Below are positions 25,824 to 34,462 of a stretch of DNA of 64,000 bases, piece after piece; positions within the stretch are counted from its first letter, which is position 1; every line of letters begins with the position of its first letter. Position numbers and translations under genes: made by a program. The stretch is from Frigoribacterium sp. ACAM 257. Its GTDB lineage: Bacteria; Actinomycetota; Actinomycetes; Actinomycetales; Microbacteriaceae. The DNA lies in NCBI RefSeq assembly GCF_007954365.1, contig NZ_VOLO01000001.1, forward strand, positions 620,001 to 684,000, read 5' to 3'. The notes under the pieces were generated by a model that made no database searches, was not told the DNA's origin, and saw only the letters and a program-made list of their open reading frames with translations.

Positions 25824-26977
25824 CGCGGTGCCTCCAGGACGACGGTGGTGCCGGCGCCGGGCGACGAGAAGAGGCGGGCGCTACCGCCCACCTCGCGCAG
25901 GCGGCCGACGACGGACTCCTTGAAGCCGAGGCGCTCCTCGCTCACGCCGTTCAGCTCGAAGCCGACGCCGGCGTCGGTGACCATCGCCCGCACCATCGAG
26001 TCGTCGTGGATGATCGTGACGTGGGCCTCGGTCACGCCCGCGTGTCGCCGCACGTTCTCGAGGCACTCGGCGAGCGCGAGCAGGAACGCGTCGAGCACGT
26101 GGGTCGGCAGCAGCACCTGGCCGGTGCCGTGCCAGCTGACCTCGAGGCCCATCCGGCCGAACCGCTGCTTGACCGATTCGAGCGTCTGCCCGAGCGGCGA
26201 CTCCTCGACGGTCTCGAGCGTGTACTCGCCGGAGGCCTGCGGCTGGGGCGTCCCGCCGAGTCGCAGGTGACGGAGCAGGCGCGCGTCCTCGGCCGCCTGC
26301 GCCTGCAGCGCCTCCGGGGTGACCCCCACGCCCGAGTGCGCGAGCAGGGTCAGGGTGGCCAGGACCGTGTCGTGCAGGAGGCGCGCGCCCTGCCGGCGCT
26401 GCGCCTCCGTCTCGCTCGCCTGCCGTTCCGCACGGTGGGCGTTGCCGATGCTGTAGATGCGACGGGCCGCGAGGGGCACGGCGCGGCCGAGCCAGATGCC
26501 GACCACGAAGACGAGGACCCAGCCGAGCACGACGGCCGCGACGGGGAACGTGAGGACCGACCCCGTGGCCAGCGAGACGCACGCGACGGAGACGGCGAAG
26601 GCGACGACGGCGGTGACGACGCGGATGCGGCTCGTGGACAGGACGAACGCGAACGACGCGTTGGCGCCTCCTGCGAGGGGGATGACCGCCGTCGCGACGG
26701 CCGCGTCGGCGGGGGCCCCGAAGGGGAGGAGGGCGACCACGGTGGCGGCGAGGCCGGCGGCCATGCCGCCGAGCACGGCCCAGCGCGAGCCCGACCTGCC
26801 GACGACGACGAGGGCCGCGACCAGGACGGCGACGAGCGCGGCCACGAGGGCGAGGTGGGCCGGCTCGGTCACCCCCGGGAACGCCAACGCCACGAGGGAC
26901 ACCCCAGCGCACGCGATCCCCAGGGTTCGCGTGGTGGAGCTCAGGAGCCGATCGCGTTCCTGGGCGAATATGTCCAT
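25820..26977 (-). CDS. Membrane sensor histidine kinase (HisKA_3-like)
   Basis: 385 residues. Five to six membrane segments span about 18-165. The dimerisation/phosphorylation motif ARLLHDTVLATLTLLAHSG puts the phospho-His at 202. The HATPase domain has N-box LAECLENVRRHAG (Asn308), G1 DAGVGFEL (336-342) and G2 SSPGAGTTVVLE. There is no periplasmic sensor domain, so sensing is probably within the membrane or by the partner protein. ATG 26975-26977 (MDIFAQERDRLL) is chosen over an open upstream frame to 27037. It heads the operon with the membrane protein and NarL-type regulator. Confidence 0.88.
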   Translation of the reverse strand: MDIFAQERDRLLSSTTRTLGIACAGVSLVALAFPGVTEPAHLALVAALVAVLVAALVVVGRSGSRWAVLGGMAAGLAATVVALLPFGAPADAAVATAVIPLAGGANASFAFVLSTSRIRVVTAVVAFAVSVACVSLATGSVLTFPVAAVVLGWVLVFVVGIWLGRAVPLAARRIYSIGNAHRAERQASETEAQRRQGARLLHDTVLATLTLLAHSGVGVTPEALQAQAAEDARLLRHLRLGGTPQPQASGEYTLETVEESPLGQTLESVKQRFGRMGLEVSWHGTGQVLLPTHVLDAFLLALAECLENVRRHAGVTEAHVTIIHDDSMVRAMVTDAGVGFELNGVSEERLGFKESVVGRLREVGGSARLFSSPGAGTTVVLEAPR

Positions 26978-27132
26978 GGTGATCCAACGTGTCCGGACGA
27001 CGTGGTGCGTGCCTGTCGGGTGACAGCGACCCCTCATGTTTTCACATGTACAGGTCCTGTGAGGCCCACGGGCGCGCGCGACGCGCCGTGGAGGTGCGGT
27101 TCGCTCGCGTCGAGGTCAGCAGCCGATCGGGG

Positions 27133-27221
27133 GACGTGTCGGCCGAAATGGGGACACGTCGACCGGGCTGACCCGGACGGCTCCGGACCGACCCTGGACG
27201 GCTCCGGACCGACCCGGACGG
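27133..27221. repeat. Inverted repeat and 21-bp tandem repeat between the kinase and metX
   Basis: The 247-nt gap (26978-27224) lies upstream of the kinase gene and downstream of metX, both on minus. It holds an inverted repeat GACGTGTC/GACACGTC (27133-27140 and 27153-27160). Then comes a 20-nt unit at 27175-27194 and again at 27196-27215, period 21, with a 6-nt third start. The repeat may belong to the metX terminator. ACATGT and TGTACA palindromes lie near 27044-27050. Confidence 0.6.
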
Positions 27222-27224
27222 GGC

Positions 27225-28439
27225 TCAGGGCTGGCTGGCGAGCAGGCGTCCCAGGTGCCGGCCCACCGCGTCGTCCTCGATGAGGAAGCCGTCGTGGCCG
27301 TACTCGCTGGCGACGACGACGGCCTCGGCGCCGTCGAGGCCGTTCGGCAGGTGCCGGGCGATGGCCTGCTGGTCGCGGGCGGGGAACAGCCGGTCGCTGT
27401 CGACGCCGAGCACGAGGGTCCGCGCCGTGACCCGCCCCAGCGCCTCCTCGACCCCGCCGCGGTCGCGGCCGACGTCGTGGGAGTTCATCGCGCCGAGCAG
27501 GACGACGTAGCTGCCGGCGTCGAACCGCCGCGTGAACTTGGCGCCGTGGAAGTCGAGCCAGCTCTCCACCTGGAATCGGCCAGGCCCGCCCAGGGGCGAG
27601 ATGTCGCTCTGCCAGGCCCGCCCGAACCGGGCTGCGAGCTCTTCGGGCGAGCGGTAGTTGAGCAGGGCCATCCGCCGGGCCAGGGCGAGGCCGCGCCAGG
27701 GCCCCTCGCCGTCCGCGGCGTCGTAGAAATCGCCCCCGGCGAAGGCGGCGTCCATGCGGATCGCCTCCGTCTGCACCGTGTTCAGGGCGATCTGGTCGGC
27801 GCTCGCCAGCGGCGGCGCCGCGAGCACGGCCAGCCGCTCCACCCTGTCAGGGTGCGTGACGCCCCACTCCAACGCGTGCATCCCGCCCATCGATCCGCCG
27901 ACGACGGCCGCCCAGCGCTCGACGCCGATCGCGTCCGAGAAGGCTGCCTGGGCGGCGACCTGGTCGCGGATCGTCAGGTGCGGGAACCTCGAGCCCCACT
28001 CGACCGCGTCGGGCCCGAACGACGACGGACCGGTGCTGCCCTGGCAGCCCCCGAGCATGTTGGGGGCGACGACGAACCAGCGGTCCGTGTCCACGGCGAG
28101 GCCCGGGCCGACGATCCCGCCCCACCAGCCCGCGGTCCGGTGGCCGGGGCCGGCCGGCCCCACGACGTGGCTGTCGCCCGTGAGCGCGTGCAGCAGCAGC
28201 ACGGCGTTGTCGCGTGCGGGGGAGAGCTCGCCCCAGGTCTCGTAGGCGACCCGGACCCGGTCGAGCGACGTGCCGCTCTCGAGGTCGAGCCGGTCGAGCG
28301 AGACGAACGAGCGATCGCCCGGGTCGTCGCCGTCTCGCCAGGCGCCGGTGACGGGCGGGCGGGCCAGCATGGCGAGCCGGGTGCGCTCGCTGACGACGCT
28401 CGACGGGACGGTGTCCTCGGGGGTGCTCTGCCAGTCCAT
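27225..28439 (-). CDS. metX: Homoserine O-acetyltransferase
   Basis: This enzyme acylates homoserine with acetyl-CoA, the first committed step to methionine. The 404-residue alpha/beta hydrolase shows LLLHALTGDSHV, PNMLGGCQGSTGPSS, the nucleophile elbow VVGGSMGGMHALEW with the catalytic Ser, the late Asp in VLGVDSDRLFP, and the catalytic His in EYGHDGFLIE. Length fits the family. It follows metY by 73 nt on the same strand, so both probably form one operon for direct sulfhydrylation. Confidence 0.96.
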   Translation of the reverse strand: MDWQSTPEDTVPSSVVSERTRLAMLARPPVTGAWRDGDDPGDRSFVSLDRLDLESGTSLDRVRVAYETWGELSPARDNAVLLLHALTGDSHVVGPAGPGHRTAGWWGGIVGPGLAVDTDRWFVVAPNMLGGCQGSTGPSSFGPDAVEWGSRFPHLTIRDQVAAQAAFSDAIGVERWAAVVGGSMGGMHALEWGVTHPDRVERLAVLAAPPLASADQIALNTVQTEAIRMDAAFAGGDFYDAADGEGPWRGLALARRMALLNYRSPEELAARFGRAWQSDISPLGGPGRFQVESWLDFHGAKFTRRFDAGSYVVLLGAMNSHDVGRDRGGVEEALGRVTARTLVLGVDSDRLFPARDQQAIARHLPNGLDGAEAVVVASEYGHDGFLIEDDAVGRHLGRLLASQP

Positions 28440-28512
28440 GTGCTGCCCATCCTGGTGGACCCGAGGAGGCGCGGCCCGATTGTTACGCCCGCCGCGCCTC
28501 CCCGGTGCGGCC

Positions 28513-29844
28513 TCAGGAGGTGCGGAGCGCCTCCTGCGTGACCGCGCGCGCCGCCGCGAAGCCGGCGTCGAGGTCGGCCTTGAGGTCGTCGACGTTCTCC
28601 AGGCCGACCGAGAGCCGGACGAGGCCGGGGGTCACGCCGGTCGTGAGCTGCTGCTCGGGGGTCAGCTGCGAGTGCGTCGTCGAGGCAGGGTGGATGACGA
28701 GGCTCCGCACGTCGCCGATGTTCGCGAGGTGGCTGAACAGGCGCAGCCCGTCGACGAGGGCCCGGCCGGCGTCCACGCCGCCCTTGAGCTCGAACGAGAG
28801 CACGGCCCCGACGCCGCGGGGCGCGTACTTGTTCGCCGCCGCGTACCAGGGGCTCGTCGGCAGCCCGGCGTACCAGACCGCGGCCACGTCGTCGCGGGCG
28901 TCGAGCCACTCCGCGATCTCCTGGGCGTTCTGCACGTGCCGCTCGATGCGCAGGCTCAGCGTCTCGATGCCCTGGATGAGCGAGAACGCGCTGTCGGCGC
29001 TGTTCGAGGCGCCGAGGTCGCGGAGCAGCTGCACCCGGGCCTTGATGACGTAGGCGAGGGCGTCGCCCACCGCCTGCGTGTAGACAGCGCCGTGGTACGA
29101 CGGGTCGGGCTGCGTGAGGCCGGGGAAGCGCTCGGCGTTGGCGCTCCAGGAGAACGTGCCGCCGTCGACGATGAAGCCGCCGATCACGGTGCCGTGCCCG
29201 CCGAGGAACTTCGTCGCCGAGTGCACGACGATGTCGGCCCCGTGCTCGATCGGACGGATCAGGTACGGCGTCGCGATCGTGTTGTCGACTATCAGGGGCA
29301 CGCCCTCGGAGTGGGCGACGCCCGCGACCTTCTCGATGTCGAGGACGTTGATCTTGGGGTTGCCGATCGTCTCGGCGAAGAAGAGCTTCGTGTTCGGCCT
29401 GACGGCGCGGCGCCACTCGTCGGCGTCGTCCTGGTCCTCCACGAAGGTGGTCTCGATGCCGAGCTTCGCGAGCGTGTAGCGGAACAGGTTGTACGTGCCG
29501 CCGTAGATCGACGACGACGAGACGATGTGGTCGCCCGCCTCGGCGAGGTTGAGCACGGCGAAGGTCGACGCGGCCTGGCCGGACGCCACGAGCAGGGCGC
29601 CGACGCCGCCCTCGAGCGCGGCGATGCGCTGCTCGACGACGTCGTGGGTCGGGTTCATGATGCGCGAGTAGATGTTGCCGTTCTCGGCGAGCGCGAAGAG
29701 GTCCTGGGCGTGCTGCGAGTCACGGAAGACGTACGAGGTCGTCTTGTAGATCGGCGTCGCCCTGGCGTGGGTCGTCGGGTCGGGGCGGGCCCCGGCGTGG
29801 ATCTGCTGGGTCTCGAACTTCCAGTCGGGCGTCTCTGCGCTCAT
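28513..29844 (-). CDS. metY: O-acetylhomoserine sulfhydrylase
   Basis: This PLP enzyme makes homocysteine from O-acetylhomoserine and sulfide. 443 residues, the length typical of MetY rather than the shorter MetB/MetC. Seen are FETQQIHAGARPDPTTHARATPIYKTTSYVF (conserved span), YSRIMNPTHDVVEQRIAALEGG, LLVASGQAA, and the PLP lysine in VVHSATKFLGGHGTVIGG. The long insert AERFPGLTQPDPSYHG is typical of MetY. It is upstream of metX in the same direction. I see no SAM or B12 riboswitch in the upstream 180 nt. Confidence 0.96.
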   Translation of the reverse strand: MSAETPDWKFETQQIHAGARPDPTTHARATPIYKTTSYVFRDSQHAQDLFALAENGNIYSRIMNPTHDVVEQRIAALEGGVGALLVASGQAASTFAVLNLAEAGDHIVSSSSIYGGTYNLFRYTLAKLGIETTFVEDQDDADEWRRAVRPNTKLFFAETIGNPKINVLDIEKVAGVAHSEGVPLIVDNTIATPYLIRPIEHGADIVVHSATKFLGGHGTVIGGFIVDGGTFSWSANAERFPGLTQPDPSYHGAVYTQAVGDALAYVIKARVQLLRDLGASNSADSAFSLIQGIETLSLRIERHVQNAQEIAEWLDARDDVAAVWYAGLPTSPWYAAANKYAPRGVGAVLSFELKGGVDAGRALVDGLRLFSHLANIGDVRSLVIHPASTTHSQLTPEQQLTTGVTPGLVRLSVGLENVDDLKADLDAGFAAARAVTQEALRTS

Positions 29845-30026
29845 GGTGTGCTCCTGCGTCCGGGTCGGGGGTGCTGCGGGTCCGTGTCACGGTACGGAGG
29901 CGGGGCGCCGGTGTCCACGGCAGGGGACACGGGGCGTAACGGGTGGCGTCCCCGGGTCGCGCTAGCGTGGGCGACGGCCGGCGACGGCCACCACCGACGA
30001 GGACGAACGAGCGAAGAGGACGGCAC

Positions 30027-30803
30027 ATGGCGAAGCGGGCACTGGTCACGGGAGCGAGCTCGGGCATCGGCGCGGCGACGGTGCGGCTGTTCCGGGCACG
30101 GGGCTGGGACGTGCTGGCGGTCGCCCGGCGCGAGGACCGCCTCCGGGCGCTCGCCGACGAGACGGGCGCGACCTGGTTCCGGGCCGACGTGACGAGCGAC
30201 GACGACGTCGCGGCCCTGCGCGCGCACGTCGACGAGACCGGGCCGCTGCACGTGCTGGTCAACAACGCCGGCGGCGCCTTCGGCCTCGACTCGGTCGAGC
30301 ACGGCTCGGTCGACGACTGGCGGCGCATGTTCGACGTCAACGTGCTCGGCACGAAGCGCGCCGTGTCGGCGCTGCTCCCGGCGCTGCGGCGAGGAGCGGA
30401 GGAGGCGGGCGGCGCGGACGTCGTGACGGTCACCTCCATCGCGGGCCACGTCGCGTACGAGGGCGGCGGCGGGTACAACGCGTCCAAGTTCGCGGAGCAC
30501 GCGCTCGTCGCCGTGCTGCGGCTGGAGCTCGCGGGGGAGCCGATCCGCGTCGTCGAGATCGCGCCGGGCATGGTGCACACGGAGGAGTTCTCGCTCGTCC
30601 GCTTCGGCGGCGACCAGGCACGGGCCGACGCGGTCTACTCGGCGGTGCAGGCGCCCCTCGTCGCCGACGACGTCGCGGAGTCGATCGTCCACTCCGTCGA
30701 GCTGCCCGCCCACGTCAACCTCGACCTCGTGACGATCAAGCCGGTCGCGCAGGCCGCGCCGCACAAGGTGGCGAAGGGGCCGCTGCGGGTCAGCCGCGAC
30801 TGA
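30027..30803 (+). CDS. Short-chain dehydrogenase, YdfG-like
   Basis: A 258-residue Rossmann oxidoreductase with TGASSGIG (cofactor), NNAG, and the catalytic Ser/Tyr/Lys in VTSIAGHVAYEGGGGYNASK. An Arg after the second strand (VARREDRL) favours NADPH. It resembles 3-hydroxy acid or serine dehydrogenases of YdfG type. The ATG 30027 follows GAAGAGG; a GTG-initiated extension to 29943 is rejected because TAGCGT (a likely -10) lies inside it. Its 3' end overlaps the convergent gene by 14 nt. Confidence 0.88.
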   Translation: MAKRALVTGASSGIGAATVRLFRARGWDVLAVARREDRLRALADETGATWFRADVTSDDDVAALRAHVDETGPLHVLVNNAGGAFGLDSVEHGSVDDWRRMFDVNVLGTKRAVSALLPALRRGAEEAGGADVVTVTSIAGHVAYEGGGGYNASKFAEHALVAVLRLELAGEPIRVVEIAPGMVHTEEFSLVRFGGDQARADAVYSAVQAPLVADDVAESIVHSVELPAHVNLDLVTIKPVAQAAPHKVAKGPLRVSRD

Positions 30804-31491
30804 CGTCGGTGCCGGTGCCGGTGCCGGTCTCGGCGCCGGTGCCGCTGTCGTCGACGTCCTCGCGACCGGCCGCGCGCAGCAGGTCGGCGAGGTCGCCCTC
30901 GACGAGCCCGCGGATGCGCTCGTCCCGCCCGTCGTCGTAGTCCGGCGCGGGCGACGCGGCCCAGCCGAGCCGGTCGACCACGGTGCTGCCGACGTCGTCC
31001 CAGGCGCGCGACCTGGCCGCCTCGACGACGCCGCGGACGAACGCGTCGTCGTCGCGCCTCCTCGTCAGCTCGGCGGCGAGCGCCTTGGCGGTCGCCTCGC
31101 GGAGCTTCAGCGCCCCGGCGTCGTCGGTGCGGTAGTCGAACTGGTGCCGCGACTGGCCGTAGGCGCGGCCGGTCTGGCGGCGCAGGCGCCGCACGCGGGC
31201 GGCCCCGGACCGCTGCTGCTCGGCCAGGCGGGCCATGTCGTCGCGGACGACCTCGGTGGCCACGGCCTCGTCGAAGGGCAGCGCCTCCTGCAGCGCCCGC
31301 CGGATGACGTGGTTGGTCGCCGAGACCACGAGGGCCGAGCGGACGATCAGGAAGCCCTCGTCGACCGACCGCTCGAGGGCTGTTCGCTCGGCGCGGCGGC
31401 GCTGGCCGGGACCGTGGGGCACGGGCAGCCTCCTGGGGGACGGGCGCCGCAGACGGCGGACGGCGAGGTGGACGGGCACCAGGCTAGCCAC
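30790..31491 (-). CDS. Conserved actinobacterial hypothetical protein, 233 aa
   Basis: I recognise the general type (small basic protein starting with RPSPRRLPVPHGPGQRRRAERTALE) but know no function. It is mostly helical and rich in Arg, Ala and Asp, with no signal peptide or membrane span. The C-terminus ends in a Gly-Thr repeat encoded by a GGTGCC microsatellite, and the gene tail overlaps the SDR gene by 14 nt. The start is unclear: GTG 31491 or GTG 31479. TAGCCT falls between them (minus strand, 31481-31486). Confidence 0.72.
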   Translation of the reverse strand: MASLVPVHLAVRRLRRPSPRRLPVPHGPGQRRRAERTALERSVDEGFLIVRSALVVSATNHVIRRALQEALPFDEAVATEVVRDDMARLAEQQRSGAARVRRLRRQTGRAYGQSRHQFDYRTDDAGALKLREATAKALAAELTRRRDDDAFVRGVVEAARSRAWDDVGSTVVDRLGWAASPAPDYDDGRDERIRGLVEGDLADLLRAAGREDVDDSGTGAETGTGTGTDVSRG

Positions 31492-31541
31492 GTGCGGCGG
31501 AGGCTGTGACGGCGCACCGGGGAGCTGTCTACGGTGGCGAC

Positions 31542-32306
31542 ATGACCGCCTCCCCGCGGGACGCCTCCCCGGTGTCCGCCGCCGCGCCTCCTCTGCTCCG
31601 TCGCCCGTTCGTGCGTCAGCACTGGGGCGACCTGGCCTTCGCGCACTGGCGGGTGGAGCCCGAGCGGGTCGCCCCTCTGCTGCCGCCCGGCACCCGGCCC
31701 GACGTCCACGACGGGTCGACCTGGGTCGGGCTCATCCCGTTCCGCCTCTCGGGCAGCGCGTTCGGCCCGTTGCCCGCCGTGCCGTGGGCGGGCTCGTTCC
31801 TCGAGACGAACGTTCGGCTCTACTCGGTCGACGACCTCGGTCGTCGCGGCGTCGTGTTCCGCACCCTCGAGGCGCAGAAGCTGCTGCCGGTGCTCGGCGC
31901 GCAGGCGGGCCTCGGCCTGCCCTACCGCTGGGCGTCGATGACCCGGCGAGAACGAGGAGGCGTCGTCGAGTACGCGTCCCGCCGTCACGGCCCCGGGGCG
32001 CGGCCCTCCAGCCGCCTCGCCGTCCGCCCGCTCGCCGACGAGGTGGTCGGCGACCCCCTCGCGGACTTCCTCACCGCACGCTGGGGGATGCACGTGGCCC
32101 GCGGCGGACGCACCCGGTACTGGCCGAACGAGCACGCGTCGTGGCGGCTGCGCCGCGCGGAGCTCGTGGACCTCGACGACGAGCTCCTGGCCGACTCGGG
32201 CCTGCCGGGGGTCGCCGACCGCGCGCCTGACTCGTTGCTGTGGTCGGACGGCGTCGACACGGTGTTCGCGCCTCCCGGCGGCCGGTGGGAAGCGCCCCGT
32301 GCCTGA
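31542..32306 (+). CDS. DUF2071/YqjF-family protein
   Basis: A 254-residue member of the DUF2071 (YqjF) family. Typical parts are WGDLAFAHWRVEPERVAPLLPPGTRPDVHDGSTWVGLIPF, SFLETNVRLYSVDDLGRRGVVF and a late RTRYWPNEHASWRLRRAE (conserved spans). The family fold resembles acetoacetate decarboxylase, but no reaction is established. ATG 31542 is chosen; TACGGT (31530-31535) lies 6 nt before it, so the mRNA is probably leaderless. It is divergent from the hypothetical gene. Confidence 0.85.
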   Translation: MTASPRDASPVSAAAPPLLRRPFVRQHWGDLAFAHWRVEPERVAPLLPPGTRPDVHDGSTWVGLIPFRLSGSAFGPLPAVPWAGSFLETNVRLYSVDDLGRRGVVFRTLEAQKLLPVLGAQAGLGLPYRWASMTRRERGGVVEYASRRHGPGARPSSRLAVRPLADEVVGDPLADFLTARWGMHVARGGRTRYWPNEHASWRLRRAELVDLDDELLADSGLPGVADRAPDSLLWSDGVDTVFAPPGGRWEAPRA

Positions 32307-32436
32307 GGGCGGGAGATCATCTTCGTGACGTCGGCCCGGGCAGCGGCCACGTTCTCGTCACGGTGTGCCTCCAGCTGCGCCGGCCCCTCGACCCCCTTCA
32401 CGGTCCTCGCGGCGTAGCCGTCCCGGACGGTCGACC

Positions 32437-32465
32437 TTGACGCATATTGATATTTACAATATGTT
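32437..32465 (+). promoter_or_regulatory. AT-rich promoter with perfect dyad
   Basis: Within a GC-rich gap (32307-32514) there is an AT-rich island. CATATTG (32443-32449) and CAATATG (32457-32463) form a perfect dyad with a 7-nt spacer. TTGACG (32437-32442) with 17 nt to TATGTT (32460-32465) reads as a sigma-70-type promoter overlapped by the dyad. This is the layout of a repressor site. The regulator is not encoded nearby. Confidence 0.6.
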
Positions 32466-32514
32466 GTGCCCAGATGCTCAGCCACTGGCTGACCGAGGCA
32501 GAAGGGTCGCCACG

Positions 32515-32955
32515 ATGGATCTGACCACACGAGGATCGGACTCGGTCCGCGACGACGCACCGCTCGTGCTCGACGCCGATCGCCACGACGCGGTCGAGCG
32601 CTTCCCTCGCCTGCGTCGCGCCCCGCTCTTCTCCCTCGACTGGCTCGACGTCCCGAACGACGTCGGTCGAGCCGGCATGCCGCTCGGCACGTGCCTGGTG
32701 CTGCGCTGCACCGGCGGACGGGTTCCCGAGAACGTGGTCGTCGAGCTCGCGGACGGCGACGTCCGCCGCACCGACGCGCTGGGTCAGCACTCCGAGCTGG
32801 GCATCGCGACGCCGCTCGAGCTCACCGCCCTGGTCGACATCGGCACCGTCTTCGTCGAGTGGTCCTCCTCGGGGGGCGCCCGTCGCACGACCTGGCTCCG
32901 CGTCCCGCCGGTGCCGTCCCGCTACCGTGTCCGCCTCCGGGGCCCCGTCCAGTAG
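32515..32955 (+). CDS. Orphan hypothetical protein, 146 aa
   Basis: No family recognised. The product begins MDLTTRGSDSVRDD, has LRRAPLFSLDWLDVP and a beta-rich region from about 60 to 140 (MPLGTCLVLRCTGGRVPENVVVELADGDVRR, LTALVDIGTVFVEWSSS), which could be a small barrel. No signal peptide or membrane helix. ATG 32515 follows GAAGGG; the frame is open upstream to 32365, but that part overlaps the promoter. A dyad promoter lies upstream, so the gene is probably tightly controlled. Confidence 0.65.
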   Translation: MDLTTRGSDSVRDDAPLVLDADRHDAVERFPRLRRAPLFSLDWLDVPNDVGRAGMPLGTCLVLRCTGGRVPENVVVELADGDVRRTDALGQHSELGIATPLELTALVDIGTVFVEWSSSGGARRTTWLRVPPVPSRYRVRLRGPVQ

Positions 32956-33083
32956 ACCCGGCCTGCGACGGCACCTGTCCGTCCCGTCGGCCCGGACGCC
33001 GGGCAGGGTCACGCGGAGCGACGCCCCGCGACCCCGCCCCCCCCGGCGTCGCCGAGCACGCCCCGGCCCGGTACGGTTGCGGG

Positions 33084-33722
33084 ATGGTCTCCTCACCCGA
33101 CGCCCCGTCCGACCTCGACCCTTCGTCGGCCGGAGCGGCCCCCGTCGTGGTGGAGGACGACGTGGCAGGCGACCCCGACGCGTCCGCACCTGCGGCCCCG
33201 TCTGCGCTCGTGCCCTCGCCTGCGTCCTCGGCCGAGCGCGAGGTCCTCGGCTGGCTCGAGTTCGGCGAGGCCGCACGCCACCTCGCCCGCGACGTGGTGG
33301 CGGCCGACTTCACGCCCGACGTGATCGTCGCCGTGGCCCGGGGCGGCCTCGTGCTGGCCGGCGCCATCTCGTACGCCCTCGACACGAAGATGTGCGGGTC
33401 GATCAACGTCGAGTTCTACACGGGCGTCGACGAGCGCCTGCCCGAGCCCGTGCTGCTGCCCCCGACCCTCGACGCCCCGGCGCTCGCGGGCAAGCGCGTG
33501 CTCGTCGTCGACGACGTCTCCGACTCGGGCCGCACGCTCGCCCTCGTCCGCGACCTGCTGGCCGAGGTCGCCTCCGAGGTTCGCACCGTCTGCTTGTACA
33601 GCAAGCCGCAGACGATCCTCGAGCCCGACTTCACGTGGAAGCGCACCTCCCAGTGGATCACCTTCCCGTGGAGCGCCCTGCCTCCCGTGACCCGCGACGC
33701 CGGGCAGGGGGACGCCTCGTGA
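33084..33722 (+). CDS. Phosphoribosyltransferase family protein
   Basis: 212 residues. The type I PRTase PRPP loop is VLVVDDVSDSGRTLALVRDLL, and DVIVAVARGGLVLAGAISYALD supplies the PPi loop. The hood region ends WKRTSQWITFPWSALPPV, as in xanthine/hypoxanthine-type or archaeal-like PRTases. Residues 1-50 are an Ala/Pro/Asp-rich tail without homology. TACGGT (33072-33077) is 6 nt before ATG 33084, so it is probably leaderless. It overlaps the S51-like gene by 4 nt. Base specificity is not clear. Confidence 0.88.
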   Translation: MVSSPDAPSDLDPSSAGAAPVVVEDDVAGDPDASAPAAPSALVPSPASSAEREVLGWLEFGEAARHLARDVVAADFTPDVIVAVARGGLVLAGAISYALDTKMCGSINVEFYTGVDERLPEPVLLPPTLDAPALAGKRVLVVDDVSDSGRTLALVRDLLAEVASEVRTVCLYSKPQTILEPDFTWKRTSQWITFPWSALPPVTRDAGQGDAS

Positions 33723-34462
33723 GCATCCACCTGGTGGGCGGCGGCTGGGACCCTGACGAGCCCGGGCTCTACGACCTCTTCGTCGCCGAGGCGGCGGTCC
33801 GAGGCCGTGCCGTCGGGCGCGAGGTCCCGCGCGTCGGCGTCCTCGTCGTCGTCGCGGACGACTCGCCCTCGGAAGACTGGCGCACCGGGTTCCCTGCCCT
33901 CATCGCGTCCGGCGGTCGCTGCGAGGTCGTCACGACCGTCGTCGAGGCCGGCGAGGTCTTCGACACCCGGGTGCTCAGCGACGTCGACGGCCTCGTCGTC
34001 GGCGGCGGGCTGACGCCGGCCTACCTCGAGGCGGTGGCTCCGCTGGTCGACCAGGTGCGCCTCCTCGTGAGCGACGGCCTGCCCTACGTCGGGTTCTCGG
34101 CCGGGGCGGCCATCGCGGCCGACCGTGCCCTGCTCGGCGGCTGGCTGATCGGCGACGTCCCCGTCTGCCCGCAGGACGCCGCTGAGGACCTCGACGAGGT
34201 CGAGCTCGGCGAGGGCCTCGGGCTCGTCGACCTCGCCGTCGACGTGCACGCCGCCCAGTGGGGCACGCTCACGCGCCTCGTCGCCGCGACCGAGGCCGGC
34301 ATGGTCCGAGGAGGCGTCGCGATCGACGAGCACACCGCCCTCGTCGTCGGGGAGGGCGCGTTGACCGTGCTCGGCCGCGGCAGCGTCTGGCGCGTGGAGC
34401 CGCAGGTCGACGAGCAGGGCGACGTCGTCGGCGTCTCCGTCGGCTCGCTGGGCGCGGAGTGA
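33719..34462 (+). CDS. Peptidase E/S51-like type 1 glutamine-amidotransferase-fold protein
   Basis: 247 residues with the GATase1-like fold. The start is [21 protein letters not shown], then [32 protein letters not shown], and the nucleophile elbow [11 protein letters not shown], where Ser sits at the position of the peptidase E catalytic Ser. The His partner is probably VDVHAAQWG. The substrate may be a dipeptide or cyanophycin-like compound, but that is inference. GTG 33719 overlaps the PRTase stop; its stop overlaps ung. The trio is one transcription unit. Confidence 0.85.
   Translation: MSIHLVGGGWDPDEPGLYDLFVAEAAVRGRAVGREVPRVGVLVVVADDSPSEDWRTGFPALIASGGRCEVVTTVVEAGEVFDTRVLSDVDGLVVGGGLTPAYLEAVAPLVDQVRLLVSDGLPYVGFSAGAAIAADRALLGGWLIGDVPVCPQDAAEDLDEVELGEGLGLVDLAVDVHAAQWGTLTRLVAATEAGMVRGGVAIDEHTALVVGEGALTVLGRGSVWRVEPQVDEQGDVVGVSVGSLGAE

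Noticed and set aside
29845-30026. A possible SAM or cobalamin riboswitch upstream of metY
   Set aside because: I looked for a conserved riboswitch core and saw none; only GC-rich sequence and the divergent SDR promoter.
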